Source of the DNA: Sedimentibacter hydroxybenzoicus DSM 7310
Lineage (GTDB): Bacteria > Bacillota > Clostridia > Tissierellales > Sedimentibacteraceae
DNA length: 35,208 nt
NCBI RefSeq assembly: GCF_013403245.1
Contig: NZ_JACBNQ010000030.1
Coordinates: 1 to 35,208, forward strand
Direction: 5' to 3'
Below the pieces are notes generated by a model that worked only from the letters and a program-made list of their open reading frames with translations, had not been told where the DNA came from and ran no database searches. Made by a program: the position numbers and the translations under genes. The stretch's first letter is position 1. The number at the start of each line of letters is the position of its first letter. This document shows positions 23,988-31,794 of the stretch, piece by piece.

Positions 23988-24885
23988 TATACAGCACAAA
24001 TCTAAGGGGTTAGTATCTCATGGAGTTAGCGCATGTGCCGGCTGCGGTTTGGAGTTGATAATGAGAAATGTAATGTCAGTACTGGGTGAAGATACAGTAA
24101 TATTGATACCACCGGGATGTTCGGCATTATTTTCCGGATATGGAAATGAATCAGGGTTGAAAATAGCAGGGTTTCAGGGTAATCTGGAGAATACGGCAGC
24201 ATGTGCGGCAGGTGTGAGAGCCGCTTTAAATGCTCAGGGAAATTATCACACTACAGTATTGGCATTTGCTGGCGATGGAGGAACTGTTGACATTGGCTTA
24301 CAAGCATTATCAGGTGTTTTGGAGAGAAGAGACAGAATAATGTATATATGCTATGACAATGAAGCTTATATGAATACAGGGATACAAGGAAGCAGTTCTA
24401 CCCCTTTCTTTGCGAGCACTACAACTACACCCTCGGGAAAACCTACAAGCAGAAAAAATTTAATGGAAATTGCTATAGCACATGATATTCCCTATGCAGC
24501 GACAGCTTCCATACATAATTTAAATGATTTTAAGAAAAAGCTTAAAAAAGCCATGGAAACAGACGGACCATCATTGATTCACATTCAAACCCCATGCCCT
24601 ACGGGTTGGAGATACGATCCCGGCAAATCGGTGGAATTAGCTAGATTAGCAGTTCAAACAGGAAGCTGGATTCTCTTTGAATATGAAGACGGTCGCGTAA
24701 CCATAAACAGCAAGCTTAAAGATTTAAAACCTATTACTGATTACATAGAAATACAAGGAAGATTTAAACATTTGACGGAAGAACAAAAAGCTGAACTTCA
24801 GGATTATACAGAGAAATATTATCACAGATATATTAAGAAGCTTGAAAATATGAACATTGAAACTGAGGAGCATGCGACTGCTTAA
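23980..24885 (+). CDS. 2-oxoacid:ferredoxin oxidoreductase, beta (TPP-binding) subunit
   Basis: Beta (PorB-type) subunit of 301 aa, binding the diphosphate of thiamine. GHG-type start HGVSACAGCGLELIMRNVMSVLG carries two cluster-binding cysteines (CAGC). The TPP motif is FAGDGGTVDIGLQALSGVLERRDRIMYICYDNEAYMNTG, of the GDG-x(n)-NN-like type. TPCPTGWRYDP is the PorB C-terminal segment. It overlaps the alpha gene and is the fourth gene of the operon. The dehydrogenase-type gene starts 35 bp downstream. Confidence 0.93.
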   Translation: MFDIQHKSKGLVSHGVSACAGCGLELIMRNVMSVLGEDTVILIPPGCSALFSGYGNESGLKIAGFQGNLENTAACAAGVRAALNAQGNYHTTVLAFAGDGGTVDIGLQALSGVLERRDRIMYICYDNEAYMNTGIQGSSSTPFFASTTTTPSGKPTSRKNLMEIAIAHDIPYAATASIHNLNDFKKKLKKAMETDGPSLIHIQTPCPTGWRYDPGKSVELARLAVQTGSWILFEYEDGRVTINSKLKDLKPITDYIEIQGRFKHLTEEQKAELQDYTEKYYHRYIKKLENMNIETEEHATA

Positions 24886-24920
24886 TGTTGGAAGTTTTCT
24901 GCAAGGGAGGAGAGTGAACA

Positions 24921-25850
24921 TTGAAAACTTTAATTTTAGGTGCAGGGGCTATGGGATGCTTGTATGGAGGTCTCTTAAAAGAGAGAGGTAATGATGTAAT
25001 CTTAGTTGACGTATCAAAGCCACAGGTGGATGAAATTAATAAAAACGGATTAGCATTAGAAACAGCCGAAGGAAAAAGGAATATAAAAATTAAAGCTAAA
25101 TTTGCACAAGAAGTAACTGAACAACCGGATTTGATAATTTTATTTACTAAAACAATTCACTCTAAGTCAGCTTTGTCATCTTTAAAAGCAATAATAGGAC
25201 CTGAAACAATGGTCCTATCATTGCAAAATGGTTTAGGAAACGATGAGGTAATTAAGGAATTTGTGCCGACAGACAGAATAATTATCGGAACGACAAATTT
25301 TCCGAGCGATTTGCTTAAACCGGGAAATGTAAGGTCATTAGGAAAAGGAACTACAAAAATTATGAGCTGTAACGGAGAAGTTACAGAAAAATTAAAACAG
25401 GTCGAAATGATGTTAAGTGATGCAGGCTTCAATTGTATCATAACAGAGGATGTATTTGTTTCAATTTGGGAAAAGGTTGCTTTTAATGCAGCTTGTAATG
25501 CATTGACGGCAGCTTCAAGGTTAAAACTTGGTGATGTGGGAAAAACAGATGAGGGTAAGGAGCTTGCCCGTTCGATAGCTAGGGAAGTAGTTTCGGTTGC
25601 AAATGCAAGAAATATTCATGCAAATGCGGAAAACGTTATAAAGCTTATTGAATTGGATTTTGTCGAGCATGCTGAGCATATGCCTTCAATGATGCAGGAT
25701 GTTCTTGGAAACAGGACAACAGAAATTGATTTTATAAATGGTGCTGTTGTAAGAGAGGCAGAAAAGTTAGGTATTAGTGTACCGGTAACGAACGTTCTTT
25801 ACAAACTTGTAAGCATGATTCAAAAAAATTATGAAAATTTAATTAAATAA
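24921..25850 (+). CDS. Ketopantoate reductase-family (ApbA/PanE) dehydrogenase
   Basis: The protein has 309 aa. The N-terminal Rossmann domain starts MKTLILGAGAMGCLYGGLL (GxGxxG), and FTKTIHSKSALSSL and LSLQNGLGNDEVI are ApbA signatures. The C-terminal domain has WEKVAFNAACNALTAASRL, with the catalytic lysine region, and HMPSMMQDVLGNRTTEIDFINGAVV. Characterised members reduce ketopantoate to pantoate with NADPH. Here it lies inside a 2-oxoacid degradation operon with no panB or panC, so it more likely interconverts another 2-hydroxy and 2-oxo acid. The start is TTG with GGAGGAGAGTGAACA upstream. dctP follows 13 bp later. Confidence 0.88.
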   Translation: MKTLILGAGAMGCLYGGLLKERGNDVILVDVSKPQVDEINKNGLALETAEGKRNIKIKAKFAQEVTEQPDLIILFTKTIHSKSALSSLKAIIGPETMVLSLQNGLGNDEVIKEFVPTDRIIIGTTNFPSDLLKPGNVRSLGKGTTKIMSCNGEVTEKLKQVEMMLSDAGFNCIITEDVFVSIWEKVAFNAACNALTAASRLKLGDVGKTDEGKELARSIAREVVSVANARNIHANAENVIKLIELDFVEHAEHMPSMMQDVLGNRTTEIDFINGAVVREAEKLGISVPVTNVLYKLVSMIQKNYENLIK

Positions 25851-25863
25851 TTCGGAGGATATT

Positions 25864-26913
25864 ATGAAATTTAAAACTGCAACATTATCAATAATTCTTG
25901 TAATATTAATGGTTTTAGGAACAGCATGCGGCGGTGGAGGAAATGCTTCTCAACCTGCAAATAACAATAACCAGGCATCGAATAATCAACCAAGCAGCGG
26001 CAAAGCAACCGTAATAAAGCTTGCTCATATGTCACCGGAATTACCGGATGATGCATATCATATGTTCGCATTAAGATATAAAGAGGCTATAGAATCAAAA
26101 ACAAACGGAAGATTTGAAGTTGAGCTTTATCCTGCAGGCGTATTAGGAAAAGACAGGGAATTAGCAGAGGGATTACAATATGGAACAGTGGATTTAGCAG
26201 TAATTACATCTTCTCCAATGGGTAATTTCGTACCTGCATTCCAAACATTGGATTTACCTTTCTTATTTGACAACTGGGAACACGTATACAGATTTTTAGA
26301 ATCAGATGCAGCGGAAGAATTGTATAAAGAAACCGAAAGTGCGGGAATCATAACGTTCGGACTTATTGCAAGGGGACCGAGAAGTGTAACTAACTCCGGC
26401 AAGGCCATTGAATCGGTTGAAGGACTGAAAGGCATGAAAATAAGAGTTATAGAAAGCTCTATATTTGTTGATACATTCACAGCTTTGGGAGCTGCTCCTC
26501 AGGCGATGTCATGGGGTGAAGTATTTACTGCTTTACAACAGGGTACTATAGACGGACATGAAAACTCAATAGCTACAATCAATAACGAACGTGTTTATGA
26601 AGTACAGGATAATGTTTCTTTAACGGAACACATCTTTGCATTCACTACGGCACATGCGTCAAAAATGTTCTGGGATACATTAAGTGCTGAAGATCAAAAA
26701 TTATTTAAGGAAACTGCAAAAGAAATAACTATACAGATTTCTAAAGAACAAGAGAAAGCGGAAGAAGATTTCTTAGGAAGATTAAAAGCAGCAGGAATGA
26801 ACATATATGAAATAGACAGAGCTCCTATGAGAGAGATGGTTAATTCAGTTTATGAAAAGTTTGCAAAATCAAATACTGATAAATACTTTAAAGCTATAGA
26901 AGAATTAAAATAG
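25864..26913 (+). CDS. dctP: TRAP transporter substrate-binding lipoprotein (DctP family)
   Basis: Extracytoplasmic binding protein of 349 aa. The signal peptide ends in LGTAC (C22), a lipobox, followed by a Gly/Asn/Gln-rich linker. The DctP domain shows KLAHMSPELPDDAYHMFALRYKEAIESKTNGRFEVELYPAGVLG, RELAEGLQYGTVDLAV, DLPFLFDNWEHVYRFL, LKGMKIRVIESSIFVDTFTALGA and EVFTALQQGTIDGHENSI. R191-like arginine in MKIRV would bind the carboxylate of the ligand. Ligands of the family are organic acids. GGAGG precedes the ATG. It is followed by a strong hairpin, then the two membrane subunits. Confidence 0.94.
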   Translation: MKFKTATLSIILVILMVLGTACGGGGNASQPANNNNQASNNQPSSGKATVIKLAHMSPELPDDAYHMFALRYKEAIESKTNGRFEVELYPAGVLGKDRELAEGLQYGTVDLAVITSSPMGNFVPAFQTLDLPFLFDNWEHVYRFLESDAAEELYKETESAGIITFGLIARGPRSVTNSGKAIESVEGLKGMKIRVIESSIFVDTFTALGAAPQAMSWGEVFTALQQGTIDGHENSIATINNERVYEVQDNVSLTEHIFAFTTAHASKMFWDTLSAEDQKLFKETAKEITIQISKEQEKAEEDFLGRLKAAGMNIYEIDRAPMREMVNSVYEKFAKSNTDKYFKAIEELK

Positions 26914-26929
26914 CAAACATTACATCTAA

Positions 26930-26962
26930 GTTAAGCTAAGATATTTAATATCTTAGCTTAAC
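26930..26962 (+). promoter_or_regulatory. Strong intercistronic hairpin between dctP and dctQ
   Basis: GTTAAGCTAAGATAT (26930-26944) and ATATCTTAGCTTAAC (26948-26962) form a perfect 15-bp stem with a 3-base loop and no U run. It may protect the dctP message or attenuate the permease genes, giving more binding protein than transporter. Confidence 0.8.
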
Positions 26963-26987
26963 AAATAAACGGTAACAAGGAGGAACT

Positions 26988-27476
26988 ATGAAAATCATTC
27001 TTTCTGTCAGCAATCTTTTGGATAGTGTTATAAAAAAAATAATTTCAGTTTTATTGATGATAATGACAGTAGTTTTATTCAGTCAGATAATAGCAAGATA
27101 TGTAATGGGAACCGGCTTATCCTGGAGTGAAGAATTAGTCAGATATATGTGCGTATGGATAATTTTTTTAGGTGCAACCTGTGCTACAAAAGATGGCAGC
27201 CAAATTTCGGTGACAGCTCTTGATGAAATGTTAAGAGGTATTCCGAAAAAAATACTCTCCATTATACAAATGATTTTTGCTGTTGTTTATGGAGTTTTGT
27301 TAAGCTGGATTGGTTTTGGCGCTTTAGAATTTGCAAAGTTTCAAAAATCACCAAACATGGGAGTTTCCATGGGATTGGTTTATAGTGTTATTCCGATAGC
27401 GATGATAATAATGTTGATTCATTTGGTAACTATATTTTTACAAAAAAATATAGCTGCTGAAGAAGCTCATGAGTAA
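26988..27476 (+). CDS. dctQ: TRAP transporter small permease (DctQ family)
   Basis: Small membrane subunit of 162 aa with four helices, the usual DctQ form. Typical segments: IIARYVMGTGLSWSEELVRYMCVWIIFLGATCATKDGSQISVTALDEML in pieces across about 30-80, and a last helix near 135-152. It pairs with the DctM channel subunit. AAGGAGG lies six bases before the ATG. DctM begins 16 bp downstream. Confidence 0.93.
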   Translation: MKIILSVSNLLDSVIKKIISVLLMIMTVVLFSQIIARYVMGTGLSWSEELVRYMCVWIIFLGATCATKDGSQISVTALDEMLRGIPKKILSIIQMIFAVVYGVLLSWIGFGALEFAKFQKSPNMGVSMGLVYSVIPIAMIIMLIHLVTIFLQKNIAAEEAHE

Positions 27477-27492
27477 TTAAGGAGGTATGTAA

Positions 27493-28794
27493 ATGTCTAC
27501 AGGTATGTTTTTTGCTTTGACAGGCGGGTTGCTAATTGTAGGTGTACCTATTGCAATTACTGTGGGGCTGTCTTCAATTATATATATATTAGCAGAAGGT
27601 ATCAAGGTGCAAATAGTTGTTCAAAGGTTATTTGCGGGTGTTGATGTTACTGCATTGCTTGCAATTCCTTTCTTTATATTGGCCGGTGATTTAATGGGTA
27701 AGGGAGGAATAGGCTACCGTCTTGTAAGATTGGCCAACAGAGCTGTTGGTAACATAACAGGCGGGCTTGCTATTGTTGCAATTATAGTTAGTATGTTTTT
27801 TGCGGCAATTTCCGGAAGCGGGGTTGCAACAGCAGCGGCAATAGGCGGAATTATGATTCCGGGAATGGTAGCTGCAAAATATGATAAATCTTTTTCAGCT
27901 GCGGTTATAGCAAGTGCGGCACCGATAGGTGTTATTATCCCGCCAAGCATATCATTCGTTCAATACGGTGTTTTAACCGGCACCTCAATATCGGATTTAT
28001 ATAAAGCGGGTTTTCCTGCCGGCTTTATTGTAGGCGGCGCTCTTATGCTAACGGCTTATCTGATAAGCAAGAAAAACGGATACAAGGGAGCCGACAGATT
28101 GGAAAATACTCATGCTAAATCTGAAGCAGCAGTAGCGGCAGACAATAAATATTCTTCAAAGGATATAATAGAAGTTTTATGGGCTTTGGGTACTCCGTTT
28201 ATAATAGTTGGGGGAGTTTTCGGCGGACTGTTCACTCCTACGGAATCAGCCGTTGTAGCAGTTGTTTATGCACTTTTAGTTGGTTTGTTTGTTTTTAAAG
28301 AATTAAATTTTAAAAATTTACCTGAAATATTCATGAATTCGGCGTTGGGCTCAGCAAGGATAATGTTTATTATAGCTAATGCCACATTATTCTCATGGGT
28401 AATGGCTTATGAAAGAATTCCGCAAATTATAATGGAATCTATGCTTGCTTTGTCTGACAGCAAATTTGTATTGTTATTAATTATTAACTTTATATTATTA
28501 ATAGCGGGTTGCTTTATGGAAACAGGTTCAATTATCCTTATTGCAACACCATTATTACTTCCGATAATGCAATTCTTAAACATTGATTTAGTTCATTTTG
28601 GAATTATTATGACTGTTAATACGGCGATAGGATTAACTACACCACCGTTTGGAGTGTGCTTATTTACAACGGCCAATGTCGCCAAGTTAAGTGTACAAGC
28701 CGTCGCGAGCAAGGTATGGTGGTTCTTGTTAGCTATGATAATAGCATTGATGATTATAACTTATGTGCCACAAGCGATTTTATTCTTGGTGTAA
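27493..28794 (+). CDS. dctM: TRAP transporter large permease (DctM family)
   Basis: Large membrane subunit of 433 aa, twelve to thirteen helices, driving Na+-coupled uptake. Motifs: FFILAGDLMGKGGIGYRLVRLANRAVGNITGGL, FFAAISGSGVATAAAIGGIMIPGM, AAPIGVIIPPSISFVQYG, TPTESAVVAVVYAL and GLTTPPFGVCLF. GGAGG precedes the ATG by eight bases. It completes the P-Q-M transporter encoded just behind the oxidoreductase and dehydrogenase genes. Confidence 0.95.
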   Translation: MSTGMFFALTGGLLIVGVPIAITVGLSSIIYILAEGIKVQIVVQRLFAGVDVTALLAIPFFILAGDLMGKGGIGYRLVRLANRAVGNITGGLAIVAIIVSMFFAAISGSGVATAAAIGGIMIPGMVAAKYDKSFSAAVIASAAPIGVIIPPSISFVQYGVLTGTSISDLYKAGFPAGFIVGGALMLTAYLISKKNGYKGADRLENTHAKSEAAVAADNKYSSKDIIEVLWALGTPFIIVGGVFGGLFTPTESAVVAVVYALLVGLFVFKELNFKNLPEIFMNSALGSARIMFIIANATLFSWVMAYERIPQIIMESMLALSDSKFVLLLIINFILLIAGCFMETGSIILIATPLLLPIMQFLNIDLVHFGIIMTVNTAIGLTTPPFGVCLFTTANVAKLSVQAVASKVWWFLLAMIIALMIITYVPQAILFLV

Positions 28795-28848
28795 TATAAC
28801 TTAATTAAGATGTCTCCACCTCTTATAGTCAGCGGTTGTGCTTAATTT

Positions 28849-28878
28849 TTTCAGTGGGAGTTTAATCTTCCACTGAAA
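28849..28878 (+). promoter_or_regulatory. Hairpin between dctM and ptb
   Basis: TTTCAGTGG (28849-28857) pairs with CCACTGAAA (28870-28878). No U run follows on either strand. It could be a processing site or a weak terminator. The remaining gap, 28879-28994, shows no clear promoter. Confidence 0.5.
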
Positions 28879-28994
28879 CCGTTGAATAATGGGCGAAGAC
28901 AGTATTGAATGGATAGTAGAGAATTAATTGTTCCCTGCTATTTTAACAAAAATATTGAAATAGTATATATTTAATTGTGTAAGGAGGTATTTGA

Positions 28995-29888
28995 TTGATT
29001 AAAAATTTTGAACATTTATTGAAATTGGCAAAACAAAAGGAATCAAAGAAAGTTGCAGTAGTTGCTGCAGACGATTTAGAAGTATTAGAAGTTATTTCAA
29101 AAGCTGAAGAGTTAAATTTAGCAGAATTTATATTAATAGGCGATATGAATAAAATGAAAAAAATCATAGAAGAAAATTCATTAAATATAAAATCGGAACT
29201 AGCGGACGAAAAGGATCATAAAAAAGCTGCTGATTTGGCGGTAGATCTGATAGTGCAAGGTAAAGCCGGTTCTTTAATGAAAGGAATGCTTCACTCTTCC
29301 GTCTTTTTAAAAGCTATATTAAATAAGGAAAAAGGCTTAAATACAGGCAGACATATTACTCAAATTTCAGTTTTAGAAAAAGAAAATAAAGATGGATTGC
29401 TGTTTATTACAGATTGTGCCATAACAGTTAATCCTGATTTGCTAGGTAAAAAAGAGGTTCTCGAAAATGCTGTTGATTTGGCTCACAAGCTTGGAAATGA
29501 AATGCCTAAGGTTGCCGTATTGGCATCTCTTGAAGTTGTAAATCCTGATATGCAGGATACCATAGATGCGGCAGTATTAAGCAAAATGGCTGACAGGGGA
29601 CAAATCAAAGGTTGTATAGTAGACGGACCGTTTGCATTTGACAACGCTGTTTCCTCAGAGGCAGCTAAACAAAAAGGTATAGTCGGTCCCGTTGCGGGCA
29701 ATTCGGATATAATAGTTGTTCCCAATTTAACCGTAGGTAACACCTTAACTAAATCAATAACCTACATAGCTAAGAAAACTGTTATAGCTGCTACGGTTGG
29801 TGCGGCAATTCCCGTAGTATTTACATCAAGGACCGAATCCTTGGAAGGAAAGCTTCTTTCTATTGCATTGGCAGCATATACTTCGTAA
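28995..29888 (+). CDS. ptb: Phosphate butyryltransferase-type acyl-CoA phosphotransferase
   Basis: The protein has 297 aa, in the PTA/PTB family. It converts an acyl-CoA and phosphate to acyl phosphate and CoA. Motifs: KGMLHSSVFLKAILNKEKGLNTGRHITQIS, ITDCAITVNPDL, RGQIKGCIVDGPFAFDNAVS, VAGNSDIIVVPNLTVGNTLTKSI. TTG is the start, with AAGGAGGTATTTGA upstream. It is followed 22 bp later by buk, the usual ptb-buk pair. In context the acyl-CoA would come from the 2-oxoacid oxidoreductase, so the natural substrate may be isobutyryl-, isovaleryl- or a related CoA rather than butyryl-CoA. Confidence 0.92.
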   Translation: MIKNFEHLLKLAKQKESKKVAVVAADDLEVLEVISKAEELNLAEFILIGDMNKMKKIIEENSLNIKSELADEKDHKKAADLAVDLIVQGKAGSLMKGMLHSSVFLKAILNKEKGLNTGRHITQISVLEKENKDGLLFITDCAITVNPDLLGKKEVLENAVDLAHKLGNEMPKVAVLASLEVVNPDMQDTIDAAVLSKMADRGQIKGCIVDGPFAFDNAVSSEAAKQKGIVGPVAGNSDIIVVPNLTVGNTLTKSITYIAKKTVIAATVGAAIPVVFTSRTESLEGKLLSIALAAYTS

Positions 29889-29910
29889 TTATTATAAAAA
29901 GAGGTGACTT

Positions 29911-30996
29911 ATGTACAAGATATTAGTTTTAAATTTGGGTTCGACATCCACTAAAATTGCTTATTATGAAGATGAAGCATGCATAATAAAAACAAATATA
30001 GAACATCCTGCTGAAGAAATTAAGCAATTTAATCATTTTATGGAACAAAATAAATATCGTGAAAATTATATTAAAAAATTCATGTCTGAAAATAATGTTG
30101 ATATAAGTGAATTAGATGTTATAGTAAGCAGGGGTGGACATACAAAACCGTTGGAAGGCGGGGTTTACAGAGTATGCGAAGAAATGCTTGAACAGCAGGC
30201 AAGCGGATTGTATGGACAGCATCCTTGCGATTTAGGGAGTAAAATCGCATATGGAATGTGCGAAAGGATAAAGGCTATACCACTCGTGGTTGATCCACCC
30301 ATAACCGATGAGTTTGAACCGTTGGCAAGATTGTCAGGACATCCTCTCATTGAAAGAAGAAGCAGCTTTCATGCTTTGAGTCATAAAGCTACGGCAAAAA
30401 GATATGCAAGAGAAAACGGATTGAAATATGATGAATTAAACTTAATTGTTGTTCACTTAGGCGGGGGAGTATCCGTTGCTCCACATGGTAAAGGAAGAAT
30501 GATTGATGGAGATAATGGACTAGAAGGCGATGGAGCTTATTCAACAAATCGTACGGGAGCTCTGCCGGTAGGGGATTTAGTTAAATTGTGTTTTTCCGGT
30601 GAATATTCATATGAACAAGTCAAAAAGATGATTAACGGAAATGGCGGATTAATGGCATACCTTGGAGAAAGTGATGTTAAAACAATTGAAAGCAATGCAA
30701 AGCACGACGAAAAAGCTGCTTTGTATTTAGACGGAATGGTTTACCAGGTATGCAAAAACATTGGTTCATGTGCAACTGTATTATATGGTAAAGTAGATGC
30801 AATATTAGTAACAGGCGGCATAGCATATTCAAGCAGTATAGTACAGAAAATTAAAGACAGATGTGAATTCATTGCCCCTGTTGTGGTATATCCGGGTGAA
30901 AATGAAATGGAATCATTGGCTAGAGGTGCGTTTGGAGGGCTTAAAGGTGATGAACCCATAAGAAATTTCAATGAATCAACAACAGTAACGGCTTAA
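29911..30996 (+). CDS. buk: Butyrate kinase-type acid kinase
   Basis: Acetate/butyrate kinase family (ASKHA fold), 361 aa, full length. It makes ATP from acyl phosphate. Motifs: ILVLNLGSTSTKIAYYED (phosphate 1), SRGGHTKPLEGGVYRV, ERRSSFHALSHKATAKRYA, LIVVHLGGGVSVAPHGKGRMID (phosphate 2) and ILVTGGIAYSS (adenosine). GAGGTGA precedes the ATG. It lies directly behind ptb. A truncated paralogue follows. Confidence 0.95.
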   Translation: MYKILVLNLGSTSTKIAYYEDEACIIKTNIEHPAEEIKQFNHFMEQNKYRENYIKKFMSENNVDISELDVIVSRGGHTKPLEGGVYRVCEEMLEQQASGLYGQHPCDLGSKIAYGMCERIKAIPLVVDPPITDEFEPLARLSGHPLIERRSSFHALSHKATAKRYARENGLKYDELNLIVVHLGGGVSVAPHGKGRMIDGDNGLEGDGAYSTNRTGALPVGDLVKLCFSGEYSYEQVKKMINGNGGLMAYLGESDVKTIESNAKHDEKAALYLDGMVYQVCKNIGSCATVLYGKVDAILVTGGIAYSSSIVQKIKDRCEFIAPVVVYPGENEMESLARGAFGGLKGDEPIRNFNESTTVTA

Positions 30997-31026
30997 CGTC
31001 AAGCTAATAAATATATATTAATATAA

Positions 31027-31058
31027 ATAAGCGGCAATTATCTAATATTGCTGCTTAT
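31027..31058 (+). terminator. Hairpin after buk, weak terminator
   Basis: ATAAGCGGCAAT (31027-31038) pairs with ATTGCTGCTTAT (31047-31058), with one G-T pair. It is followed by ATTTTA, a poor U run. Confidence 0.55.
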
Positions 31059-31122
31059 ATTTTACCTACAGTATAAGCGACTGACATCAAATAAGATGAA
31101 AAACTAAGAAAGGGTGAAGCTC

Positions 31123-31539
31123 TTGTCTAAAAGAATACTTGTATTAAATTTGGGCTCAACATCGACTAAAATTGCTATTTTTGAAAATACAATTCCGATT
31201 ATTAAAGAGTCTATATTGCATGAAGTTGAAACAATAAAACAATTTAAACATACGATGGATCAAAAAAACTTCAGGAAGAATATTATTCTTAATTATTTAG
31301 CTCATAAGAGTATAAATATAGAAAATTTTGATTGTATTATCGCCCGGGGAGGTAACTGCAAACCTTTATCGAGCGGTATTTATAAAATAACAGAGGAAAT
31401 GCTTGATGATATTAAAAGTGAAAGAACAGGAGTGCATCCTGTTTCTTATAGGAGAAGAGATGGAAAAGTCATATTAATAAAATACTTAGAGAAAGGCTCT
31501 GACCGTCATTCAACGGTTCCGGCGGAAGATTGCGTTTAA
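31123..31539 (+). pseudogene. Truncated second butyrate kinase
   Basis: A 138-residue frame whose first 110 or so residues are a clear paralogue of the preceding butyrate kinase: KRILVLNLGSTSTKIAIFEN, IKQFKHTMDQ, CIIARGGNCKPLSSGIYKITEEML and GVHPVS. After that the similarity stops abruptly, and about 28 unrelated residues (starting YRRRDGK, ending STVPAEDCV) run to a TAA. The phosphate-2, adenosine and catalytic regions, about 240 residues, are missing, so kinase activity is not expected. TTG 31123 behind AAAGGGTGA gives the normal N-terminus. I cannot recognise the missing part in 31540-31794 in any frame. Confidence 0.8.
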
Positions 31540-31758
31540 GTTATATTTTGTTATACAACAAGCATCATTATGACACATTATTTATAATTATAGATTGATT
31601 TATGAAGTTAAGTTTTTATGCATAACACTTTATTATATTAAGCTAAATATTGTTAAAGATTTGTAAAAACGAAATAAATTTTCGATATTGAAAGTAATAT
31701 AAGGGTGATATATAATAAAAAAGGTCGATATATATTGTAACACATATATTGAAATACG

Positions 31759-31767
31759 TGATATAAT
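31759..31767 (+). promoter_or_regulatory. Extended -10 promoter of pckG
   Basis: TGATATAAT is an extended -10 (TATAAT at 31762-31767), 27 bp before the ATG. TTGTAA (31735-31740) is a poor -35 at 21 bp. The rest of 31540-31758 is AT-rich and shows nothing I can name. Confidence 0.5.
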
Positions 31768-31794
31768 ATAACATAAATAATTCAGGGGTGACAT

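Noticed and set aside
25871-26480. Antisense frames inside dctP
   Set aside because: They are shadows of a strongly conserved TRAP binding protein, with no start signals.
28849-28878. Rho-independent terminator between dctM and ptb
   Set aside because: The stem is good but no U run follows on either strand, so it was listed as a hairpin of unknown role.
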